From the NCBI GenBank assembly GCA_021807465.1, contig JAKBCX010000013.1, positions 1 to 12,927 of the forward strand: a stretch of DNA of 12,927 nucleotides, given 5' to 3'. Each line of letters starts with the position of its first letter. The first letter of the stretch is position 1. This DNA is from Pseudomonadota bacterium (GTDB taxonomy: Bacteria; Pseudomonadota; Alphaproteobacteria; Acetobacterales; Acetobacteraceae). This document shows, piece after piece, positions 6,305 through 12,080 of the stretch. Both the position numbers and the translations under genes were made by a program. The notes below the pieces were generated by a model. It did not search any database. It was not told the DNA's origin and saw only the letters and a program-made list of their open reading frames with translations.

Positions 6305-7633
6305 ATGCAACCTCCCGGCCCCAAGGCCCGCAAGGTATTCCCGCTCTCTGGCCGCATTGCCCTGTATTGGAGTGATTTTACCGCGCGCCAAAAGCGGCTC
6401 CTGCGCTTCATCGGTCCGGGCTGGATTACCGGCGCCTCGGATGACGACCCCAGCGGCATCGCCACTTATTCCCAGGCCGGGGCGCAGTTTGGCTACGCCA
6501 TGGCCTGGGTCATGCTGTTCATCTTCCCCTTTATGGCCGCCATTCAAGAAATCAGCGCGCGCATCGGCCGGGTAACCGGCCAGGGCATTGCGGGCAATAT
6601 CCGCGCCCATTACCCGCCCTGGCTGCTGCGCACCATTGTTGGTTTGCTGCTGGTTGCCAACATCCTCAATCTGGGGGCCGATCTCGGCGCCATGGGCGAC
6701 GCGGCCAATCTGCTGTTGCCTTTTTCCGCCCGTGTCTATGTCGTGGCCTTCGCCGTGGGGTGTGCGCTGCTGGAAATTTTCTCCCGTTACGAGCGTTACG
6801 CGATGATCCTGAAATGGGCCTCGCTATCGCTATTCGCCTATGTGGCCGTGGCTCTGGTCGCTGATGTTCCGTGGCGCCAAGTGGCCGTGGATACGCTGAT
6901 GCCCAGTTTCCTCTGGCGGCAGGATTACATCGTCACCATCGTCGCGGTACTTGGCACCACCATCACGCCCTATTGCTTCTTCTGGCAATCATCCGAGGAA
7001 GCGGAGGAGCAGCGGATCAACCCTAACGAACATACGCTGCTGGAGGAGCCAGGCGAGGCGCAGGCGGCCATCAGGCGCATCCGCGCCGATACGTATATCG
7101 GCATGGGCTTCTCCAATCTCATCAGCTGGTTCATCATCGTCGCCACGGCGGCCACGCTTCATGCCAGGGGCATTACCGATATTCATAGCTCGGCCCAGGC
7201 GGCGGAGGCTCTGCGCCCCATCGCCGGCAATTTCAGCTTCGCCGCCTTCGCTGTGGGCATTATCGGCATTGGCCTGCTCGCCGTGCCGGTACTGGCAGGC
7301 TCCGCGGCCTATGCGGTGGGCGAGGCCCTGGGCTGGTCCACCGGGCTTGCAAGATTGCCGCGCGACGCAAAAGCCTTTTACACCACCATCGCCATCGGCA
7401 CGCTCATTGGCGTATTCATCAATTTCGTCAAACTGGATCCCATCAAGGCGCTGTTCTGGAGCGCGGTTATCAACGGTGTCATCGCCGTGCCGCTTATGGT
7501 GATGATTATGGTGATGAGCATGCAAAAGCGCGTCATGGGCGCCTTCACCTTACCCGCGCCGCTCTGCGCCATGGGCTGGCTTTGCACCGCCGTCATGGCG
7601 GTAGCCGTTATCACCATGTTCGTCTTCTTATAG
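6305..7633 (+). CDS. NRAMP-superfamily divalent cation transporter with non-canonical site motifs
   Basis: The 442-residue product is an inner-membrane protein with about 11 hydrophobic segments and the LeuT-like NRAMP arrangement. Canonical Mn2+/Fe2+ transporters carry DPGN in TM1 and MPH in TM6. Here TM1 reads DDDPSGIATYSQ (Asp48-Pro49-Ser50-Gly51), and the TM6 region reads GTTITPYCFFWQ (Thr221-Pro222-Tyr223). The first aspartate and both helix-breaking prolines are kept, but the asparagine, methionine and histidine are replaced. Such changes occur in divergent NRAMP-related clades, some of which move Mg2+, so the substrate should not be assumed to be manganese or iron. The ATG at 6305 is preferred, because the extension to ATG 6227 has a Cys-rich, unconserved-looking sequence; neither start has a good ribosome binding site. 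The gene is divergent from the thrE-like gene with a 198-bp gap in which I see no clear promoter. Confidence 0.88.
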   Translation: MQPPGPKARKVFPLSGRIALYWSDFTARQKRLLRFIGPGWITGASDDDPSGIATYSQAGAQFGYAMAWVMLFIFPFMAAIQEISARIGRVTGQGIAGNIRAHYPPWLLRTIVGLLLVANILNLGADLGAMGDAANLLLPFSARVYVVAFAVGCALLEIFSRYERYAMILKWASLSLFAYVAVALVADVPWRQVAVDTLMPSFLWRQDYIVTIVAVLGTTITPYCFFWQSSEEAEEQRINPNEHTLLEEPGEAQAAIRRIRADTYIGMGFSNLISWFIIVATAATLHARGITDIHSSAQAAEALRPIAGNFSFAAFAVGIIGIGLLAVPVLAGSAAYAVGEALGWSTGLARLPRDAKAFYTTIAIGTLIGVFINFVKLDPIKALFWSAVINGVIAVPLMVMIMVMSMQKRVMGAFTLPAPLCAMGWLCTAVMAVAVITMFVFL

Positions 7634-7642
7634 CCGGACGAT

Positions 7643-7667
7643 TGCCCCGGTGCTGAGCCGGGCATTT
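7643..7667 (+). terminator. Weak possible terminator after the NRAMP-like gene
   Basis: TGCCCCGG (7643-7650) pairs with CCGGGCA (7658-7664) with one bulged C and a seven-base loop. Only three T residues follow. It lies 10 bases after the stop codon at 7633. The position suits a terminator, but the short T-run makes it weak. Confidence 0.35.
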
Positions 7668-7712
7668 CCGGTGCTTCCCTGGCCCTGCCCGGGCGCATGG
7701 ACATGCTGATAA

Positions 7713-7759
7713 AAATTCGTATATATGACTCTATATCTATTATTGAGAATAAACGGGAG
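7713..7759 (+). promoter_or_regulatory. AT-rich control region and ribosome binding site of the cupin-reductase-ligase operon
   Basis: The 45 or so bases before the cupin gene are far richer in A/T than the surroundings. They contain TGACTCT (7726-7732), two bases, then ATCTAT (7735-7740), an element that recurs in the P450 promoter at 11952-11967. A small palindrome TTATT-GAG-AATAA occupies 7740-7752, immediately before the ribosome binding site GGGAG (7755-7759). No -35/-10 pair with good spacing can be fixed, because a promoter built on ATGACT would start transcription inside the ribosome binding site. The region may therefore act mainly as an operator. Confidence 0.45.
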
Positions 7760-7765
7760 TGGCGC

Positions 7766-8164
7766 ATGCATTACAAACTTGAGGATATTCCGCGAATCAC
7801 ACCAGAAAACAGCGGCGGCGGCTGCATGCGCTCAATCAAGGCCGGAGACATGGAAATCGGCGCCACCTGGACCACCGGCCCGGCGGATTATTCCTATGTT
7901 TATGCCGGTCTGCCCGGCGGCGTGTGCCCGTGCGAGCATTATGGCTACGTGTTCTCCGGCCGCATCCGCGCCCGCTATCAGGATGGCACGGAAGAGGTCA
8001 TCGGCCCTGGCGAGGTTTACTGGATTCCGAAAAACCATGTGCTGATCTACGAGGAAGCCACGCACCACCTCGAGATAAACCCGCACAAGGAGCTGCGCCA
8101 GCTTATGGAGGCGGTGCTGCGCAACGGGGCGGCGCGTGCCGCGCCGGAAGGTGCGGGGGAATGA
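7766..8164 (+). CDS. Small cupin-domain protein with atypical metal-site residues
   Basis: The 132-residue product is a single-domain cupin. The conserved beta-barrel motifs are recognisable as YGYVFSGRIRARYQDG (about residues 59-74) and GPGEVYWIPKNHVLIYEEATHH (about 80-101). In the standard first motif a HxH pair and a glutamate bind the metal. Here the corresponding positions read Gly52, Cys54 and His58, with a further Cys56. The second motif keeps Gly82 and Pro88, but its histidine is displaced (His91). It may bind metal through an unusual Cys/His set, bind a ligand without metal, or act as a sensor. ATG 7766 is chosen over an upstream ATG at 7697 because GGGAG (7755-7759) precedes it and the extension would run through the AT-rich control region. 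It is the first gene of an operon, and its TGA overlaps the ATG of the reductase gene (ATGA). No precise function can be named. Confidence 0.82.
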   Translation: MHYKLEDIPRITPENSGGGCMRSIKAGDMEIGATWTTGPADYSYVYAGLPGGVCPCEHYGYVFSGRIRARYQDGTEEVIGPGEVYWIPKNHVLIYEEATHHLEINPHKELRQLMEAVLRNGAARAAPEGAGE

Positions 8165-9186
8165 GCGGCGCCATGCGGCAGGTTGTCCTGCGCGCTTACG
8201 CCAAGGGCATGCCGAAAGCCGAGGATTTCGCGCTCGAGACTGTACCCATCCCCACACCCGGCCCCGGCCAGGTGCTGCTGCGCACCATCTGGCTCTCGCT
8301 GGACCCGCTCATCCGCTTCGCGCTCGATGAAAACCTCATCACCGGCCGCGCCCATGTGGGGCTGGGCGAGGTTATTTACGGTGGCGCCGTTGCCGAGGTG
8401 GTGGAAAGCCAGCACCCGGACTACAAGCCGGGCGAGTTCGTGGAAGGCCGCACGGGCTGGCGTGAATATGCCGCCATCGACCCCAAAACCGTGCCTTTGC
8501 GTAAAATCGATCTCTCTCTCGCCCCGCTCTCCACCGCGCTCGGCGTGCTGGGCATGCCGGGGCAGACGGCGCATTGCTGCATGGTGGAAGTCGGGCGCGT
8601 CACGGCGGGCGAAACAGTGGTGATCTCCGCCGCCGCCGGCGCCGTGGGCACGCTGGCCGGGCAAATTGGCAAAATTCTTGGCGCGCGCGTGGTGGGCATT
8701 GCGGGTGGTGCGGAAAAATGCGCGGCGCTCAAAGCCTTGGGCTTCGATGCCTGCGTGGATTACAAGGCGCCGGACTATGCCGCGCAACTGGCGGCGGCGG
8801 TGCCCGAGGGCATCGATGTCTATATCGAGAATGTTGGCGGCGCGGTGACCGAGCCTGTTCTGTCTTTGCTTAAATACCGCGCCCGCATGGTGGTGTGCGG
8901 CTTCATCGCCTATTACGGTGTGGGGCGCGAAGGCCCAGGGCCGGACAAGCTGCCGGGCTTCATGCGCACTATCATGTCCAAGGGGCTGGAAGTGCGCGGC
9001 TTTGGCGGTATCGTCGCGGCCGGGCCAGATGCGTTGAAGGATATGGCGGGCTGGATTCAGGCAGGCAAGCTCCGCTATCCTGAGACCATTGTGCAAGGGC
9101 TGGATGCCGCCCCAGCGGCTTTTGCCGGTATTTTCAGCGGCAATCGCAATATTGGCAAACTGCTGGTGAAAATCGGCGCGGCTTGA
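8161..9186 (+). CDS. NADP-dependent zinc-less MDR oxidoreductase (PTGR / CurA-like reductase)
   Basis: The 341-residue product belongs to the medium-chain dehydrogenase/reductase group without zinc. The GroES-like half contains the family signature IWLSLDPLIRFAL (about residues 42-54), close to the NxxxDP/LSLDPxxR pattern of leukotriene B4 12-hydroxydehydrogenase and curcumin reductase. The nucleotide-binding loop is AAAGAVG (157-163). IENVGG and MVVCGFIAYY follow, as expected for the family, and no zinc-ligand cysteine set is present. Known relatives use NADPH to reduce the C=C bond of alpha,beta-unsaturated ketones or aldehydes, and that is the expected chemistry here. The actual substrate is unknown. 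The ATG at 8161 overlaps the cupin stop codon, so the two genes are translationally coupled; a start at ATG 8173 is also possible. The ligase gene follows after 20 bases. Confidence 0.92.
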   Translation: MSGAMRQVVLRAYAKGMPKAEDFALETVPIPTPGPGQVLLRTIWLSLDPLIRFALDENLITGRAHVGLGEVIYGGAVAEVVESQHPDYKPGEFVEGRTGWREYAAIDPKTVPLRKIDLSLAPLSTALGVLGMPGQTAHCCMVEVGRVTAGETVVISAAAGAVGTLAGQIGKILGARVVGIAGGAEKCAALKALGFDACVDYKAPDYAAQLAAAVPEGIDVYIENVGGAVTEPVLSLLKYRARMVVCGFIAYYGVGREGPGPDKLPGFMRTIMSKGLEVRGFGGIVAAGPDALKDMAGWIQAGKLRYPETIVQGLDAAPAAFAGIFSGNRNIGKLLVKIGAA

Positions 9187-9206
9187 AGAAAGACGGGAGA
9201 GAGAAA

Positions 9207-10769
9207 ATGGGGAGTGCCGTGGCGGCAAGCAGACAAGGCTATTGCGCGGGTGATCCCGCTTCGGCGCAGGTTCTGCCGCAACTGCTTCGTGCCACCGCGG
9301 CCGCCTATGGCGAGGATATGGCCATCAGCCTGAAAGGCGATACAATCCCCGATGACGCGCTGAGCTTCACCGCGCTCGAGCGCAAATCGGCCGAGCTGGC
9401 AAAGGGGTTACTGGCCCGTGGCGTGGGTAAAGGCGCCCGCATCGGCTTCATCTTCGGCAACGGCCCGTCTTTCGCGCTTATGCTGGCGGCTATTGCCCGC
9501 ATCGGTGCCATTGCCATTCCCATAAGCACGCTGCTCAAGGCCGATGAGCTGGTACGCGTGTTGCGTCAGTCGGACCTCGCCGGCCTCATCGTGCAAAGGC
9601 GGCTGCTGGGCCATGATTACGTGGCCCGGCTGTGCGATGCGCTGCCCGAATTGCGCGAGCACCAAAGCCCGGAGCTAAGGCTTTCAAAACTCCCATATTT
9701 GCGCTGGATTATTTCCACAGGCGAGGGTTTGCCTGCCACCATTCACGGCATGGATTTCCTCACCGCCGCCGCGCCTGGCGTGAGTGAGGAATTGCTGCTG
9801 GAAGTGGAATCAGAAATCCACACCACAGACCAGATGGTGGAAATCTACACCTCAGGCTCCATGGCAGCGCCCAAAGGGGTGAAGCATAATCACGGCCCGG
9901 TGCTGTTCCGCACCCATTGGCTGCGGCCCATGCTGAGCATCGAACGGCACAAGCAAGTGCCAGCGCCGCTGCCCATGTTTTGGGTGGGCGGGCTGATGAT
10001 GTATCTGCTGCCGGGCCTGGCGGCAGGCGCAACCGTTACCTGCACCGAGGGCACGATGAGCTCCAGCCGCTTTGCCATGGGCAGCGTGCTGGCCGAGGAA
10101 GACCTGAAATCCATGCCGCAGATGCCGACCATCTGGGCGCTCGGCATGTCGGAAACGCTCGGGCCTTATTCTTATGCCGATGAACAGCGCGTACCCGGCT
10201 ACCCGCTCTGCGCGCCGCTTGACCATATTGCCGAACGTTTCGAAGTGCGTCTGGCCGATGAAAACGGCAACACCGTGCCGGAAGGCGAACGCGGTGAAAT
10301 TCAGGTGCGCGGCTATGCGCTTAGCCCCGGCCTGCACAAAATCGAGCGCGCGGAATATTTCACCCCAGATGGTTTCTACCACACCGGAGATATGGGTGTG
10401 GCCCAGGGCAAACGCATATTGTTCGCGGGGCGGGATGGCGACATGATAAAGACCGCCAGCTCCAACGTCTCACCCGCCGAGGTGGAGCAGGAAATGCAGC
10501 GGCTTGAAGGCGTGCATTCAGCCTATGTGGTCGGCCTGCCCGATAAAGAGCGCGGCCAGCTCGTGGCCGCCGCCGTGGTGCCGCGCGATGGCGTCTCGCT
10601 AGATTTCACCGAAATTGAAACAAAACTGCGCCAGCGCCTCTCCAGCTACAAAGTGCCGCGCGCCTATGTGGCCATCACGCGAGCGGAAGTGCCGATGCTG
10701 CCCAGCAACAAGGTGGCGCGCCGGCAGATCGAGCGGCTGATGGCCGAAAGACTGGGCCGGGCGCTATAG
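9207..10769 (+). CDS. AMP-binding acyl-CoA synthetase/ligase-like enzyme (class I adenylate-forming)
   Basis: The 520-residue product has the ANL-superfamily core motifs in order. The P-loop is YTSGSMAAPKG (214-224), the A5 region GMSETLG has Glu316, and the ribose-binding aspartate is Asp395 in YHTGDMG. The hinge is GRDGDMIK (408-415), and the C-terminal catalytic lysine is most likely Lys502 in PSNKVARR. Enzymes of this type activate a carboxylic acid to an acyl-AMP and usually pass it to coenzyme A. The acid cannot be read from sequence. The last motif has Asn where most members have Gly before the lysine, and the P-loop has Ser218 for the usual Thr; both are mild variations. ATG 9207 is favoured over the TTG at 9183 because GGGAGAGAG (9195-9203) precedes it. 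It is the last gene of the operon. It converges on the kinase gene with a 10-bp gap. Confidence 0.92.
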   Translation: MGSAVAASRQGYCAGDPASAQVLPQLLRATAAAYGEDMAISLKGDTIPDDALSFTALERKSAELAKGLLARGVGKGARIGFIFGNGPSFALMLAAIARIGAIAIPISTLLKADELVRVLRQSDLAGLIVQRRLLGHDYVARLCDALPELREHQSPELRLSKLPYLRWIISTGEGLPATIHGMDFLTAAAPGVSEELLLEVESEIHTTDQMVEIYTSGSMAAPKGVKHNHGPVLFRTHWLRPMLSIERHKQVPAPLPMFWVGGLMMYLLPGLAAGATVTCTEGTMSSSRFAMGSVLAEEDLKSMPQMPTIWALGMSETLGPYSYADEQRVPGYPLCAPLDHIAERFEVRLADENGNTVPEGERGEIQVRGYALSPGLHKIERAEYFTPDGFYHTGDMGVAQGKRILFAGRDGDMIKTASSNVSPAEVEQEMQRLEGVHSAYVVGLPDKERGQLVAAAVVPRDGVSLDFTEIETKLRQRLSSYKVPRAYVAITRAEVPMLPSNKVARRQIERLMAERLGRAL

Positions 10770-10779
10770 CCGCTACAAG

Positions 10780-11826
10780 TCACACCCCCAGCAGCCTAAA
10801 ACTGCCATGCCGCATCACGGCATGGCCCAGCCGCTGGGTGAACAAATTGGTAATCGCCGGGGCCACGCGCCGCGTGATCGACCATAGATAATACCCATAC
10901 ACAAGCGCCACGCGGTAATCGGCCCAGGCTGTTTCCATATCCGGCATATCTGCCCCTAGCCCGCGCATAGTCTCCAGGTAATGCCCCAGCAGGAGCCGTT
11001 CCTCGTGCTCCGCAACCTCTACCGGTAGCACGGCGTTAATATGGTAGGCTACATCCAGCGCCCAGCCGCCACGCTGCAGAATCTGCCAATCAATTAGCCC
11101 CGGCCCGTCCGCCGTGCGGTAAATGTTACCTGCATGGCAATCGCCATGGATGAGAAAAGACGGCCAAGCCGCATCGCGCTCTGCCAGCACGGCCAGCGCC
11201 TGCAGCAGCAATCCGGCATCGCGCGTGCGGGCGCATAGCCCCTCGCCGCGCGGGCCGTTCAGCATCTCCTGCAGCACGGGCTGCGGCACATACTGGTTCT
11301 TAACAAAATCCGGAAGCCGCGGCTTTACCCAAGGCAACTCCGGCAGCAGCCAGCTTGCGGCATGCAGCCGGGCAAGCTGTGCCAAGCTCTCCGCCGTCTC
11401 ATCCGCGCTGAACGGCTCCAGCGCGGAGCAGAATCGCGCGCCTGCCGCAATCAGGTCGCGCATAATCACAATGCCCAGCGGCGCCTCGCGGTCTATAATA
11501 GTGGCCACACAAGGCGGGCGGCGAATGGCTAGGCGCGGTGCGAGCAGGCGATAGAAATCCGCTTCCAGCACAGTTGTGGACCCGCCGCGCATGGTTTGCG
11601 GTTCGGCATCCAGAAACCCCTTCAGGCACAGCGCCAATTTACCGCCCGGCACGGCCTCGCACGCGGCCGTGAAGCGCACCTTGGTGGCCACGGTGCGAAT
11701 CACCTCCACAATCTCTACCCCGGTAACCGGGGCGCCGCCCGTTTCAGGCGCCAGCGCGCCAGTCAGCCATGCCGGCGCCAGTGCCTGGTCCAGCGTAACG
11801 GGAAGGGTGGTGATAAGATTGGACAT
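10780..11826 (-). CDS. APH/EcKL-like phosphotransferase (small-molecule kinase)
   Basis: The 348-residue product has the aminoglycoside-phosphotransferase kinase fold. The catalytic loop HGDCHAGN (His227-Gly-Asp229 to Asn234) and the metal-binding LIDWQ (Asp246) are intact. Lys69 in LCLKGF is the likely ATP-anchoring lysine of the N-lobe. The N-terminus with PAWLTGAL resembles the EcKL (ecdysteroid-kinase-like) group common near lipid and xenobiotic catabolism genes. A drug-resistance role is less likely given the neighbours. Family relatives in catabolism (LvaA, the ACAD10/11 kinase domain) phosphorylate hydroxyacyl-CoA. With a CoA ligase next door a similar role is plausible here, but this is inference. 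The gene converges on the ligase gene and diverges from the P450 gene across a 254-bp AT-rich control region. The ribosome binding site is weak: AGGGGA lies about 11 bases before ATG 11826. Confidence 0.88.
   Translation of the reverse strand: MSNLITTLPVTLDQALAPAWLTGALAPETGGAPVTGVEIVEVIRTVATKVRFTAACEAVPGGKLALCLKGFLDAEPQTMRGGSTTVLEADFYRLLAPRLAIRRPPCVATIIDREAPLGIVIMRDLIAAGARFCSALEPFSADETAESLAQLARLHAASWLLPELPWVKPRLPDFVKNQYVPQPVLQEMLNGPRGEGLCARTRDAGLLLQALAVLAERDAAWPSFLIHGDCHAGNIYRTADGPGLIDWQILQRGGWALDVAYHINAVLPVEVAEHEERLLLGHYLETMRGLGADMPDMETAWADYRVALVYGYYLWSITRRVAPAITNLFTQRLGHAVMRHGSFRLLGV
10804..10838. other. Two adjacent perfect hairpins near the ligase/kinase convergence
   Basis: GCCATGCCG (10804-10812) pairs with CGGCATGGC (10818-10826) around a five-base loop, giving a 9-bp stem. 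CCCAG (10826-10830) pairs with CTGGG (10834-10838) around a three-base loop. The first stem begins 35 bases after the ligase stop codon. Both stems are also coding sequence for the C-terminus of the kinase. No U-tract is present. They may help end transcription of the ligase operon, but coding constraint could also explain them. Confidence 0.3.
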
Positions 11827-11888
11827 TTTTCGCCGTTTCCCCTGCTATGTAATCAGGTTCAGCAATAATTTGGCTGTGAACATTATTC

Positions 11889-11922
11889 AAGAAATCTATT
11901 CGAAATTACGAATAAAATTCTT
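11889..11922. promoter_or_regulatory. 34-bp interrupted palindrome in the kinase/P450 divergent region (candidate operator)
   Basis: AAGAA (11889-11893), three bases, TATTCG (11897-11902), a six-base centre, CGAATA (11909-11914), three bases and TTCTT (11918-11922) form nested arms. All 11 positions in each arm are matched about one centre. The spacing fits a dimeric regulator of the TetR, GntR or similar type. It lies 63 bases upstream of the kinase start and about 30 bases upstream of the P450 promoter, so it could control both directions. The binding protein is unknown. Confidence 0.55.
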
Positions 11923-11950
11923 AAAATTTTAATTTGCCGAGCGAGGCGGC

Positions 11951-11980
11951 TTGACTCTTTAATCTATATACGGATACTAT
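11951..11980 (+). promoter_or_regulatory. Sigma70-like promoter of the cytochrome P450 gene
   Basis: TTGACT (11951-11956) and TACTAT (11975-11980) are separated by 18 bases; they match 5 of 6 and 4 of 6 consensus positions. The pair lies about 100 bases before the P450 start codon. Inside it is the composite element TGACTCT (11952-11958), three bases, ATCTAT (11962-11967), which is shared with the region upstream of the cupin operon. Confidence 0.6.
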
Positions 11981-12080
11981 ATTCTAAATATCGAATTCAT
12001 TGTCGGGGGGTAAATGCCAAGCCTGGGTAGAACAGGCGCGGTTCCTAAACTGCCCAACTTCGCTACGACCGAGGACGCAT

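Noticed and set aside
5626..6375. 249-residue plus-strand frame opposite the ThrE-like gene
   Set aside because: Rich in Pro, Arg and Ala, no motif, and lies opposite a clear membrane protein and the NRAMP-like gene start.
7697..7765. Extended start of the cupin gene at ATG 7697
   Set aside because: No ribosome binding site there, the added residues do not look like the family, and the stretch is the AT-rich control region.
8047..9228. 393-residue open frame opposite the reductase gene
   Set aside because: Antisense shadow of the zinc-less reductase, with low-complexity His/Arg/Ala content and no motif.
11827..12080. Replication origin or attachment site in the AT-rich region between the kinase and P450 genes
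   Set aside because: No iterons, DnaA-box cluster, tRNA end, integrase or flanking direct repeats; a divergent promoter region explains the AT-richness.
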